DNA of 24,770 nt from an uncultured Campylobacter sp. Its GTDB lineage: Bacteria; Campylobacterota; Campylobacteria; Campylobacterales; Campylobacteraceae. A program made the translations under genes and the position numbers. Below the pieces are notes generated by a model. It was not told the origin of the DNA and did not search any database. It was given only the letters and a program-made list of their open reading frames with translations. Shown piece after piece: positions 16,670 to 24,745 of the stretch. How positions within the stretch are numbered: position 1 is the stretch's first letter; each line of letters begins with the position of its first letter. Location: positions 1 through 24,770 of the forward strand of contig CAJPSJ010000001.1 in NCBI GenBank assembly GCA_905373295.1, written 5' to 3'.

Positions 16670-17992
16670 TTAATAACTCACGCCGCTAAGATACAACCCG
16701 TTCGGCGGAAAGGGGATTCTGCTAAGCGCTCGCGAGAAGCTGATCTTGCGCCCGCTCTGCACGGATTTTAGGGCGTTTGCGACCATCAGCCGCACCTGCG
16801 CTCGCAAAAATCCGTTGGCTTTAAAATTTATCAAGGTCAAATTTCTAAAAGAGTAGGCGCGCGCGACATAGAGCTCGCGCACAGGGCTTTTTATGTCGCT
16901 GCCGCTTTTCATAAATTCGCTAAAATCGTGCTCGCCGACGAAATTTGCAAGCGCAGCATTGAGCGCGGCAAGATCCACGCGCGGATAAAACACGCAAAAA
17001 TCGCTAAGAAAGGGGCTTGGACGTCCGTGGTTTAAAACGTAGCGATAGCAGCGCGCTACGGCATCGTAACGCGGATGAAAATCGCGCGGCACCGGGCTGA
17101 TGTGTTGCAAAAAAATATAGGGCGCGCAGTGGCGGTTTATGAGCTCTTTTAGACGCGGCAGCTCCCAGTGCACGGTGCATTCGACGCAGCTTACCTGGCG
17201 CAGCGCGTGCACCCCTTTATCGGTGCGCGAGCTGCTGATTAGCGGCGCAAAGATACCCACGCGCCCCAAAGCCGCGCGCAGCACGTCCTCGACGCCGCGC
17301 CCGTGAGGCTGAGACTGCGAGCCGCTAAATTTCGAGCCGTCATAGGAATAGACGAGCTTGAGCTTTACGCGCTCGGAGTTTACGCTCGCTGCGAAGGTGC
17401 ACGCATCTGCGGGGGTATCTGGCAGGGCGCTTATTTTGCCGATGTGCGCAAGTTCGCTCGCTACAAAGTCGCTTGCGGGCGAGCTTTCAAGAATATTTTT
17501 TAGTTCGGACGCGCTTGCGAAGGTGTTTGCGGAAATGCCCGCTTTGTAGGAGGCGTCTGCTTTGCGGGCGTCTGCGGGATGAATTGTGTAAATTTTTTCT
17601 ATGCCTGCCGCACAAATATCCAAAGCGGCGGTATCGGCGGAATTTTTGCGGGCGGAATTTAAATTTGCCGCATGCGCGACCTTTTTGACACAAACGGCGT
17701 CCGAATTCCGCCTGACGCTTTCGTGATTCAAACCGCAATCGGGCGCAGCATGGGTAGCCGTATCGCTCGCCGAGCTCGCAATGGCGGAATTTTTAAAATT
17801 TAAAATTTTATCGTTTAAGATCAAAGCCTGCTCGCCGTTTTGTGCTTCGTGTTCTAAATTTACGCCACGCAAAATTTCAGACGCGTTAGGCCTGCTCGCC
17901 AAAATTTTATCCGCTAAATTTCGAGCGGACGAGCTTTTGTTTAAAATTTCGCCGCGGCAAAGCTCGGAGTCTTTTTCAGTATCTCGGGGCAA
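16670..17992 (-). CDS. truA: tRNA pseudouridine(38-40) synthase with a 208-residue N-terminal extension
   Basis: The TruA core runs from residue 209 (VKLKLVYSYDGSKFSGSQ) to 440, normal for the enzyme. The catalytic Asp258 lies in SSSRTDKGVHA; HPRYDAVARCYRY, EHDFSEFMKSG and RAQVRLMVANAL follow as expected. It makes pseudouridine in the anticodon arm of tRNA. The first 208 residues are a low-complexity Ala/Ser/Asn/Lys/Asp-rich stretch with no resemblance to TruA. No ATG occurs in it; the frame starts at TTG 17990-17992, overlapping the LptF/G stop, with CAGGATCAAAA as a possible ribosome binding site. Later in-frame TTG codons (near residues 57 and 123) would still leave 85 or more extra residues. 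No start codon is seen close to the core, so the extension must be translated at least in part. Confidence 0.85.
   Translation of the reverse strand: MPRDTEKDSELCRGEILNKSSSARNLADKILASRPNASEILRGVNLEHEAQNGEQALILNDKILNFKNSAIASSASDTATHAAPDCGLNHESVRRNSDAVCVKKVAHAANLNSARKNSADTAALDICAAGIEKIYTIHPADARKADASYKAGISANTFASASELKNILESSPASDFVASELAHIGKISALPDTPADACTFAASVNSERVKLKLVYSYDGSKFSGSQSQPHGRGVEDVLRAALGRVGIFAPLISSSRTDKGVHALRQVSCVECTVHWELPRLKELINRHCAPYIFLQHISPVPRDFHPRYDAVARCYRYVLNHGRPSPFLSDFCVFYPRVDLAALNAALANFVGEHDFSEFMKSGSDIKSPVRELYVARAYSFRNLTLINFKANGFLRAQVRLMVANALKSVQSGRKISFSRALSRIPFPPNGLYLSGVSY
17369..17989 (-). repeat. Low-complexity in-frame insertion ahead of the TruA core
   Basis: About 620 bases without a stop in this frame, containing alternating AAATTT/AAAATTTTA words and GCG/GCC-rich words, the same flavour as local spacers. 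The peptide contains NASEIL and DKILNFKNSA, close to SASEILNFKGGA in the insertion of the DUF1963-like protein 11 kb away. Confidence 0.55.
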
Positions 17993-19007
17993 TTTTGATC
18001 CTGTAGTAAAGTAGCGAGCCGATAAGCGTAACGCCGAATGTCACGGGAAGCGCGATGCTTGGGTATTTAGAGAGCAACATGATCATAGCGAAGTAGCTAA
18101 AAAGCACGCCGAAGATCCCCGCGTAAACGAAGCCCTTTTCGTAGCGATAGGTCACGATACCGAGGCTTAGCGCAAACAGAAAGCTCGCCAGCGGAAAGAG
18201 CGAGACGAGGGTGTAGATGCTAAATTCCTTCCTGCGCTTTTCGCTGCCGCCCATTTCGCTCCAGTATCCGATCACGCCGCCTCCGCCGCGGATATTGCGG
18301 TCGCTTTGCGTGCGCAGGGTTAAGCTTTCAAACTCGCTTACGTGCCACTGCTCGCCGCCCATCGTGTAAATTTTGCCGTCGTGCAGCATCGCGGAAAAAC
18401 TCGCGTTTTCGTTTTTAAACTCGCCGCTACGCGCTACGATCATCCGCTCGTGATCCTGCGAGTTGCCTGGATTATACAGCACGAGATCCTTATACAGCGT
18501 GCTTGTGCCGTTGTTTTCTTGCGAGTCGATAAAAACGAGCCAGTCGGAAAATTTCTGCCCGAATTCGTTGGATTTGATATTTAGCGTCGCGCTGATCTTT
18601 TTGTAATCGATGAAATTGTCCTTTAAATTTTCGGCTATCGGCATCATAAAAAGCGATACGAAAAGTAGCGCCAAGGAACACAGCGCGGCGCTTATGCCAA
18701 AAAACAGCGCGATCTTGCGCGTGGCGTAGCCGATGGTAAATATGACGATGGTTTCGTTCTCTTTAGATAGCCTAAAAAGCGAGATGCTAAGCGCTACAAA
18801 AAACGCGATCGGCACCGTAAATATGAGGATGCGCGGCAGCATGAAAAGATAGAGCTTTACTAGCTCTGAAAAATTTATCTCGATAAACGACGTAATGCGC
18901 GCGATCTGAAGGAAAAATACGATCGACATTATGATAAAAAGCGTGCTAAAAAGCGACGCGAACGAGCCGACAAAATTGCTAAATAAATAGCGCTGCACCC
19001 TATCCAT
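17976..19007 (-). CDS. LptF/LptG family LPS export permease (YjgP/YjgQ)
   Basis: A 343-residue inner-membrane protein: three membrane segments near residues 12-35, 50-75 and 98-122, a periplasmic domain at about 130-265, and three more segments at 270-335. Start MDRVQRYLFSNFVGSF and FMLPRILIFTVPIAFFVALSI are typical of the family, which with LptB moves lipopolysaccharide or lipooligosaccharide from the inner membrane to the periplasmic bridge. LptF and LptG are too alike to separate here. Its first eight bases overlap the end of the prepilin peptidase gene and its last 17 overlap the start of truA, so the three are transcribed together. Confidence 0.85.
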   Translation of the reverse strand: MDRVQRYLFSNFVGSFASLFSTLFIIMSIVFFLQIARITSFIEINFSELVKLYLFMLPRILIFTVPIAFFVALSISLFRLSKENETIVIFTIGYATRKIALFFGISAALCSLALLFVSLFMMPIAENLKDNFIDYKKISATLNIKSNEFGQKFSDWLVFIDSQENNGTSTLYKDLVLYNPGNSQDHERMIVARSGEFKNENASFSAMLHDGKIYTMGGEQWHVSEFESLTLRTQSDRNIRGGGGVIGYWSEMGGSEKRRKEFSIYTLVSLFPLASFLFALSLGIVTYRYEKGFVYAGIFGVLFSYFAMIMLLSKYPSIALPVTFGVTLIGSLLYYRIKIAPRY

Positions 19008-19755
19008 AAATGACGTCCAAGAGCCTTAAAATTTGATCTCTAAAAATAAAAGTAAGAAGCAGCCCCATCGATAAAAACGGCACGAACGGCAGCTCGTAGC
19101 CCTTTTTGTGCGCGATGAGATACGCAGGCAGCGTCAAAATCGCGCCGATGTAGATCGAGATGCCGCCTAGCTTCCAGCCCAAAATCGCCCCCATAACGCC
19201 CGCGATAAAAATATCCGCGCTGCCCATCGCTTCGCGCTTTAGCACGAAGGTGACGATTAGGCGCAGCACGAAAAATATCGCCGCGTATCCCGCCGCCGCG
19301 CCAACGCCGCTAAGATCAAAATCATACATCAGCGTATAAGCAAGCGAAAGCGCCGTAACTACGTAAAGAAGGCTCTCCGGTACGGCTTTATACTCAAAAT
19401 CGATCGCCGAAAGCGCCATGAGTAAAATAAAGCAAAGCCCGAGCACTGCGGCTTTTGCAAGATCGGGCTCGCCGAAATACGCCGCAAGCGCAAGCGCGCC
19501 GCCTAAAAGCTCGACGATCGGGTAGCGAATCGAAATTTTGGTTTTGCAAAAGGCGCATTTGCCGCCCAAAAAGAGCCACGAAAGCAGCGGGATGTTGTGG
19601 TAAAATTTTAAAGCGTGAGAGCATTTGGGGCAGTGTGATGCGGGGAAATTTACGCTCTGTCCGCGCGGCAGACGGTAGATCAGGACGTTGCAAAACGAGC
19701 CTACGCAGGTGCCGAATACCGCAAAAATCACGCCGTAAACGATATTTAAATCCAT
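19000..19755 (-). CDS. Type IV prepilin peptidase / leader peptidase (A24 family)
   Basis: A 251-residue inner-membrane aspartyl protease. The N-terminal part has GTCVGSFCNVLIYRLPRGQSV (motif GSFxNVxIxRLP) and two Cys pairs (CPKC at 41-44, CAFC at 66-69) that bind zinc, with NIPLLSWLFLGGKC between. The two catalytic Asp residues should be in SAIDFEYKAVPE (about residue 113) and MGSADIFIAGVMGA (about 180). The second normally reads GxGD but here is GSAD. In Campylobacter the enzyme processes pseudopilins of the transformation (Cts) apparatus and may methylate them. Start ATG at 19753-19755 has AAAGGAAAAAG in front. In C. jejuni the matching gene (Cj0825, from memory) sits at the same place in the operon. 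Confidence 0.88.
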   Translation of the reverse strand: MDLNIVYGVIFAVFGTCVGSFCNVLIYRLPRGQSVNFPASHCPKCSHALKFYHNIPLLSWLFLGGKCAFCKTKISIRYPIVELLGGALALAAYFGEPDLAKAAVLGLCFILLMALSAIDFEYKAVPESLLYVVTALSLAYTLMYDFDLSGVGAAAGYAAIFFVLRLIVTFVLKREAMGSADIFIAGVMGAILGWKLGGISIYIGAILTLPAYLIAHKKGYELPFVPFLSMGLLLTFIFRDQILRLLDVIYG

Positions 19756-19820
19756 CTTTTTCCTTTGGAGCTTTAACTTTTTAAAATTTAATCAAACGCT
19801 CTATGGTAGCGAGAAATTTC

Positions 19821-20246
19821 TTAGTTTTCATTGATTTTTTGCCTCTCGTAAGGAAAAAATTTTACGAAAATCGCCGCCGCGCCTACGCAAAATAAAATGG
19901 CTATGAGCCCGGCGATTAGCGGCTCGCCCCATGCCTCATATAATCCGCCGAAAATCAAAAATCCCGCCACTAATATCACGGCGTCTAAAAGATCGAAGTT
20001 CAAAGTATCTACGATCCACAAAAACATAATATATGTGCCTATCCCGCTGCCTGCGGATGCCAAAATCCCCATTTTATCGGGGATGAAAGCAAACGCTAGG
20101 ATAAAAAACACAAGCAGGCAAATGTAGACCGCCAGTATAAATTTATTTGATTTTTTATACACGCTGCCGCATCTTGGGCATCTTAGAGTTTTCATCGGCT
20201 TTTTGGTAAGCTTTTTGCCGCAACCACATTGTATGTAGTAGCTCAT
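19821..20246 (-). CDS. Zinc-ribbon membrane protein of unknown function
   Basis: A 141-residue protein starting MSYYIQCGCGKKLTKKPMKTLRCPRCGSVYKK in which the first 30 residues form a zinc ribbon (CGC and CPRC pairs at 7-9 and 23-26). Three to four hydrophobic segments follow (about 35-55, 63-78, 85-103, 109-130), and the tail is charged. No enzyme motif is seen. Its ATG follows CCGAAAGGAAGGCT. It is inserted between uppS and the prepilin peptidase gene; I do not recall a gene of this kind at that place in C. jejuni, so it may be a lineage-specific insertion. Confidence 0.65.
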   Translation of the reverse strand: MSYYIQCGCGKKLTKKPMKTLRCPRCGSVYKKSNKFILAVYICLLVFFILAFAFIPDKMGILASAGSGIGTYIMFLWIVDTLNFDLLDAVILVAGFLIFGGLYEAWGEPLIAGLIAILFCVGAAAIFVKFFPYERQKINEN

Positions 20247-20567
20247 AGCCTTCCTTTCGGTCTTTGCGGGAACGCACGGCGTGATTTTTAAAATCCTGCC
20301 GCATTAAATTTACCGCGCCTAGTAACACGATTCGCGCTAGAGGTTTAAATTTAAGCGGCACGAAATTTTAAAATTCTATAGCGCCGCGTGCCTACGTAGT
20401 TAAAATTTTAAATTTTACAACGCTGCAAATTAAAATCCTGAAATTTTAAAATTTTAAGGTGTCGCAAGCGCCCGCGGATTAAATTTTAAAATTTACTGCG
20501 TCGCAGACGGTTCTGCGAATTAAAATTTTAAAATTTAAAGCGACCGTTAAAGCGACTGCGCCGCAGC
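20247..20567. repeat. AT-palindrome array between uppS and the zinc-ribbon gene
   Basis: About 320 bases without a gene. Self-complementary AT blocks (AAATTTTAAAATT and variants) recur with centres near 20369, 20408, 20448, 20485 and 20527, that is every 37-42 bases. They alternate with GC-rich blocks that often fold by themselves, for instance CTGCG-t-CGCAG near 20494 and CGCAG...CTGCG right after. Similar weaker blocks lie near 20287 and 20348. The GC blocks vary in sequence. It is not a CRISPR array: the conserved part is short and palindromic and the blocks between are about 20 bases. Confidence 0.5.
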
Positions 20568-21245
20568 TTAAAGACCGCCGAAGCGGCGCTGTTTGCGGCG
20601 GAAATCATCCACTATGCGCGCAAGCTCCTCGCGCGTGAAATCCGGCCACAGCGTCGGCGTAAACGCAAGCTCGGCGTAGCTTGCTTGCCAGAGTAAGAAA
20701 TTCGACAGCCGCTGCTCGCCGCCCGTGCGCACCAGCAGATCCACGTCGCCGCTGTGCGCGGTATCCAGATGCGCGCCGATGCCCGCTTCGCTTAGCCGCT
20801 CGCCGCTTGCAAGCAGCCGCTCGCACGCTCGCACGATCTCGTCTCGCGAGCCGTAGTTGATCGCCAGGTTAAAATTTAGCGCTCGCCCGTTTTGAGTTAA
20901 ATTTGAAAGATATTCGATCTCGCTTCGCAGATCTCCCTCAAAAGCCGATATGTCGCCGATCGGATAGAATTTTATCCCGTTTTGGATAAATTTTTCGCGG
21001 CGCGAAATTAGGAATTTTTGCAGCAACTTCATCAAAAATTCCACTTCGCTTTTCGGGCGCTTCCAATTTTCGGTGCTAAAGGCGTAGAGCGTGAGGTTTG
21101 CGATGCCTTCGTCTATACAAAACTCGCAGATCTGCTCCACGACCTCCGCGCCCGCTTCGTGCCCGCCGGTGCGCAGCAGACCGCGCTTTTTCGCCCAGCG
21201 CCCGTTGCCGTCCATCACAAGAGCGAGATGATTTAGGCTATTCAC
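20568..21245 (-). CDS. uppS: Undecaprenyl diphosphate synthase (isoprenyl transferase)
   Basis: A 225-residue cis-prenyltransferase that adds isopentenyl units to farnesyl diphosphate to make the lipid carrier for cell wall and surface polysaccharides. The active-site motif MDGNGRWAKKRG (Asp at about residue 11) is followed by GHEAGAE, LTLYAFSTENWKRP, FNLAINYGSRDE, and the C-terminal LLVRTGGEQRLSNFLLWQASYAELAFTP with substrate-binding Arg residues; all are intact. The start codon is GTG (21243-21245), three bases after the coaBC stop, with no strong ribosome binding site, so it probably relies on coupling to coaBC. The next gene downstream lies beyond a 320-base repeat-rich gap. Confidence 0.95.
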   Translation of the reverse strand: MNSLNHLALVMDGNGRWAKKRGLLRTGGHEAGAEVVEQICEFCIDEGIANLTLYAFSTENWKRPKSEVEFLMKLLQKFLISRREKFIQNGIKFYPIGDISAFEGDLRSEIEYLSNLTQNGRALNFNLAINYGSRDEIVRACERLLASGERLSEAGIGAHLDTAHSGDVDLLVRTGGEQRLSNFLLWQASYAELAFTPTLWPDFTREELARIVDDFRRKQRRFGGL

Positions 21246-21248
21246 GGA

Positions 21249-22430
21249 TCAGATTTTTTTTAGCTCAGCCGCGATTTTTAGGGCGACTTCGTCCTTCGGC
21301 GCGGTGTCGATTACGACCTGATCGTTTTTCGTGATAAAGGTGACCTTAAGGACGTCGCCGCCGAGCTTGATGATGTCGTCCAGCACGTTTAGGCAGACGG
21401 CGTCGAGATGCTTTTCATTGAGCATGCGTTTGGCCTCGCCGACGGCGTTTTCGCGGTCGGTTTCGAGTTTAAAGCCCACTTTTTTGATATTTCCGCGCAC
21501 GGAGCTTAAGATATCCTCGTTTTCGCCCAGGCGTAAATTCCAAATTTCGCCGATCTCCGCTTTTTTCACCTTGTCTTTGTAGCGCACCTTCGGCGAGTAA
21601 TCGCTTACCGCGGCAGCCATTATCAAATATGCGCCGTCAGGGAATTTTGTGCTGTCAAGCGCCGATTTTAGACCGATAGTGCTTTCAAATTTAACGAGCT
21701 TGTACGGTAAATTTTCATATTCGTTGCTAGAGATCAGCGTCACGTCCGCGCCTAGGTAAAACAGCGCGTCGGCAATCGCTTTGGAGGTTTTGCCGCTGGA
21801 AAAATTCGTAATGCCGCGCACGCTATCGATCTTTTCGATCGTCGCGCCTCCGGTGATGATGACGGTTTTATCCTCCCAAAATTTATCGTTGTAAAGCGCG
21901 CGCTTTAGCGTCTGCATAATCGCCTCGGTGCTCGCTAGCCCGCCCTTGCCGGTATCGCCACAAGCTAGGGTTTTTTCTATCGGATCCACAAAATACGCAT
22001 TGACGCTCGCTTTTAGCATATCGATGCAGTTTTTCGTGATGTTGTTTTCAAGTAGCGCGGGGTTCGCGGCCGGCGCGATGACTACCTTGGCGTGAGCGAA
22101 AGCCGCATTTAGCACCTCTAAAAATACATTGTCGCAGACGCCCCACGCGAGCTTGTTTATCGTATTTGCCGTCGCGGGTGCTATCAAAACTAAATCCACT
22201 TTGGAGTAAGCGATGTGGTTGATACCCGCCTGCCAGTTTTCGTTGGCTTTGCAAAGCACGGGGTGATCGCACAGTGCCTCGAATGCCTTGTAGCTGACAA
22301 ACTCCTGCACGCCGTCGCTAAGCGCGATATAGACGTCGAAATTCGACTTTTTCAGAGCGGATAAAATTTCAAACGCTTTGTAAAAACTGATACTCCCGCA
22401 AACCGCCAGTAAAACCTTTTTCTTACTCAT
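21249..22430 (-). CDS. coaBC: Bifunctional phosphopantothenoylcysteine decarboxylase / phosphopantothenate-cysteine ligase
   Basis: A 393-residue two-domain enzyme of coenzyme A synthesis. The FMN-dependent CoaC half has GSISFYKA, the catalytic His in GINHIAYSK, APATANTINKLAWG and APAANPALLENN, where the usual PAMN reads PAAN, and the redox Cys in ACGDTGKGGLAS. The CoaB half begins with TVIITGGATIEKIDSVRGITNFSSGK and includes IMAAAVSDYSP and KVKKAEI. The open frame reaches further up to 22463, but ATG at 22428-22430 (MSKKKVLLAV) has AGGAGCGAAG directly ahead and matches where the family begins. It overlaps the 3' end of glmU by eight bases. Confidence 0.94.
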   Translation of the reverse strand: MSKKKVLLAVCGSISFYKAFEILSALKKSNFDVYIALSDGVQEFVSYKAFEALCDHPVLCKANENWQAGINHIAYSKVDLVLIAPATANTINKLAWGVCDNVFLEVLNAAFAHAKVVIAPAANPALLENNITKNCIDMLKASVNAYFVDPIEKTLACGDTGKGGLASTEAIMQTLKRALYNDKFWEDKTVIITGGATIEKIDSVRGITNFSSGKTSKAIADALFYLGADVTLISSNEYENLPYKLVKFESTIGLKSALDSTKFPDGAYLIMAAAVSDYSPKVRYKDKVKKAEIGEIWNLRLGENEDILSSVRGNIKKVGFKLETDRENAVGEAKRMLNEKHLDAVCLNVLDDIIKLGGDVLKVTFITKNDQVVIDTAPKDEVALKIAAELKKI

Positions 22431-23724
22431 CTTCGCTCCTAAAAAATTTATGGAAAAACCCATCTTTGTTGATTTGTTTGCTTCGGCTGATCGCCAGCGC
22501 GCCGCTCGGAACGTCGCTTGTAACCGTCGTGCCCGCGGCGATTATGACGTCGTCGGCCACCCGCACGGGCGCTACTAGCTGCGTATCCGAGCCGATAAAG
22601 ACGTTTTTGCCGATTATTGTTTTGTATTTTTTCTTGCCGTCGTAGTTGCACGTAATCGTGCCGCAGCCGATATTGCTGCCCTCATCGATCTCGCAATCTC
22701 CAAGATAGCTTAAATGCCCCGCCTTGATCTTGTTTACTTTCGCGTTTTTAAGCTCGACGAAATTCCCGATGTGGGTGCCTATAACCTTGCATTTTGGGCG
22801 CAGATGCGCCATCGGACCGATGTCGGAGTTTTTTACGATGCTATCTTCGATGACGCAGCCGCTTTTGATAAGCGAGCTTTCGATCACGCAAGGACCTATG
22901 ATGCTTACGTTTTCTTGCAGCTCGCACTCGCCGATAAATTTTGCTCTACTGTCGATGTAGATGCTTTGCGGTAGGCGCATCAAAACGCCTTGCTTCATCA
23001 AATTTTCTTTGATCTCGTTTTGCATTAAATTTTCGGCGATGCTGAGGGCAAATTTATCGTTTATGCCCATGAAGCTTTGCTCGTCCACCCACACGGCGGC
23101 GCATTTTAAGCCCATATCTTTGGCGATTTTGATCGCATCGGTGAGGTAGTATTCTTTTTGTGCGTTATCGGGTTTGATCTGCGGCAGAATTTGTTTCAAT
23201 ACCTCGCTTTTAAAGCAGTAGCAGCCTGCGTTTGCGTCTTTTACCGCCTTTTCTTCCTCGCTTGCGTCCTTTTGCTCGACGATCTTTAAAATTTCGCCGC
23301 CGCGAGTAATTACGCGGCCGTATCCGAATGGGTCTCGCGCGCTAAAAACGCTTAAATTTACCTCCGCGTCTGCCTCGCAGAGTTTACGAAGCTCGGCGCT
23401 TTTTACCAAAGGCATATCGCCGCAGATTATGAGTGTTTTGGCTCCGCGGATTTCGACCTCTTTTAGCCCGCCCGCAGTGCCGGGGAAATGCTCGTGGTCT
23501 TGTTTGTAGATTTTAGTGTTTGGAAAGTGCGCTAGAACCGCGCTTTTAACCTCGTCAAATTGGTAGTGTAAAATCACGCTCACGTCGTTTGAAATTTCGT
23601 AAGCTTTCTTTAGGATGTGGATTATCATCGGCTCGCCGCAAAGCTCGAAAAGAACTTTAGCTTTTTGCGACTTCATCCGAGTGCCCAGCCCTGCGGCAAG
23701 AACTATAACCGAAATATCGTTCAT
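22423..23724 (-). CDS. glmU: Bifunctional N-acetylglucosamine-1-phosphate uridyltransferase / glucosamine-1-phosphate acetyltransferase
   Basis: A 433-residue enzyme that makes UDP-GlcNAc for peptidoglycan and lipid A. The uridyltransferase half starts SVIVLAAGLGTRMKSQKAKVLF (motif LAAGxGTRMxSxxxK), then HFPGTAGGLKEVE and FGYGRVITRGGEILKIVEQKDA. The acetyltransferase half is a left-handed beta helix with hexapeptide repeats from about residue 255 (SIIGPCVIE, MAHLRPKCKVIGTHIGNFVELKNAKV) and the catalytic GHLSYLGDCEIDEGSNIGCGTITCNYDGKKK region. Start ATG at 23722-23724 has TTAAGGGTAAAA ahead. It heads the minus-strand glmU-coaBC-uppS run. Confidence 0.96.
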   Translation of the reverse strand: MNDISVIVLAAGLGTRMKSQKAKVLFELCGEPMIIHILKKAYEISNDVSVILHYQFDEVKSAVLAHFPNTKIYKQDHEHFPGTAGGLKEVEIRGAKTLIICGDMPLVKSAELRKLCEADAEVNLSVFSARDPFGYGRVITRGGEILKIVEQKDASEEEKAVKDANAGCYCFKSEVLKQILPQIKPDNAQKEYYLTDAIKIAKDMGLKCAAVWVDEQSFMGINDKFALSIAENLMQNEIKENLMKQGVLMRLPQSIYIDSRAKFIGECELQENVSIIGPCVIESSLIKSGCVIEDSIVKNSDIGPMAHLRPKCKVIGTHIGNFVELKNAKVNKIKAGHLSYLGDCEIDEGSNIGCGTITCNYDGKKKYKTIIGKNVFIGSDTQLVAPVRVADDVIIAAGTTVTSDVPSGALAISRSKQINKDGFFHKFFRSEDE

Positions 23725-23844
23725 TTTTACCCTTAAAATTTCAAAAATCGGATAATTTTAACACATTTAAAATAAATAAAAACCTAAATTTATGCCGCGT
23801 GGGCTAAATTTAAATCCCAAATTCAACTAAAATTTTATAAAATT

Positions 23845-23870
23845 CCGCCTAAATTTTAAAGCTTAGGCGG
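23845..23870 (+). promoter_or_regulatory. Inverted repeat covering the ribosome binding site of the EamA gene
   Basis: CCGCCTAA at 23845-23852 and TTAGGCGG at 23863-23870 are perfect eight-base arms around a 10-base AT loop. The right arm contains AGGCGG, the likely ribosome binding site for the TTG start at 23876. In RNA the stem would hide that site. Confidence 0.45.
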
Positions 23871-23875
23871 ACGTT

Positions 23876-24745
23876 TTGAAAAAACTGATTTTGGTTACTT
23901 GTATTTGGGCTTTTAGTTTTTCGTTGATAGGCGAGTTTTTGCGCGGCATAGACAGCGCGTATTTGGCGTTTTCGCGCGTATCGTTGGCGCTAATTTGCTT
24001 TTTGCCGTTTATGAAATTTCGTGGCGTAAATCCCGCTTTGGCGCTTAAAATTTGCGCCGTGGGTGCCGTGCAGATCGGCGTGATGTATATCTTCTACTAC
24101 CGCAGTTTTGCGTATTTGAAGGTCTATGAAGTGGCACTTTTTACGATATTTACTCCGTTTTACGTGACGCTGCTTTACGACGCGCTTAAGCTTAGATTTC
24201 GCGCGCTATATCTTTTCAGCGTCGCTGTCGCGGTGCTCGGGGCTTTGGTGATAAAATTCGGCGCGATAAATTCCGAGTTTTTGACGGGCTTTTTGCTAGT
24301 CCAAGGCGCAAATTTATGCTTCGGGCTCGGACAGAGCGCGTATAAATTTATGCTGGAGCGCCACGGCTTTAGCGAGCAGAAGGAGCTTTTCGGCTACTTT
24401 TTCGTGGGGGCTACCGCGGTTACGGCGATTGCCGCGATCGTGCTCGGGGATTTTTCTAAATTTAATCCCAGCTTCTCGCAGGGCGCGGTGATCGTGTATC
24501 TGGGCACGGTAGCCAGCGCTCTGGGGTATTTTTTGTGGAACAAAGGCGCATGCGAGGTCGATAGCGGCGTGCTTGCGATTATGAATAACGCGCTCATTCC
24601 CGCAGCGATCATCGTAAATTTAGTGTTTTGGCAAAAGGACGCCGATATAGCGCGCCTACTTGCGGGCTCGGCGCTGATTTATGTTTCGCTAATTTTGCAT
24701 AAAAAGATCATGAAATTTTACGCCGTGCGCGAGCAAAGAATTTAG
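23876..24745 (+). CDS. EamA/DMT family transporter
   Basis: A 289-residue inner-membrane protein with about ten hydrophobic segments in two EamA repeats. Start MKKLILVTCIWAFSFSLIGEFLRGI, then YLAFSRVSLALICFLPF, QIGVMYIFYYRSFAYLKVYEVALFTIFTPFYVTLL and, in the second half, VIVYLGTVASALGYFLWNKGACEVDSGVLAIMNNALIPAAII match the family. Substrate unknown; these carry small metabolites. The start is TTG at 23876, five bases after AGGCGG; no ATG lies in range. It is divergent from glmU with a spacer of 151 bases. Confidence 0.85.
   Translation: MKKLILVTCIWAFSFSLIGEFLRGIDSAYLAFSRVSLALICFLPFMKFRGVNPALALKICAVGAVQIGVMYIFYYRSFAYLKVYEVALFTIFTPFYVTLLYDALKLRFRALYLFSVAVAVLGALVIKFGAINSEFLTGFLLVQGANLCFGLGQSAYKFMLERHGFSEQKELFGYFFVGATAVTAIAAIVLGDFSKFNPSFSQGAVIVYLGTVASALGYFLWNKGACEVDSGVLAIMNNALIPAAIIVNLVFWQKDADIARLLAGSALIYVSLILHKKIMKFYAVREQRI

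Noticed and set aside
20340..20545. CRISPR array
   Set aside because: The repeated part is a short, variable AT palindrome, the blocks between are about 20 bases and partly self-complementary, and no cas gene is in the window.
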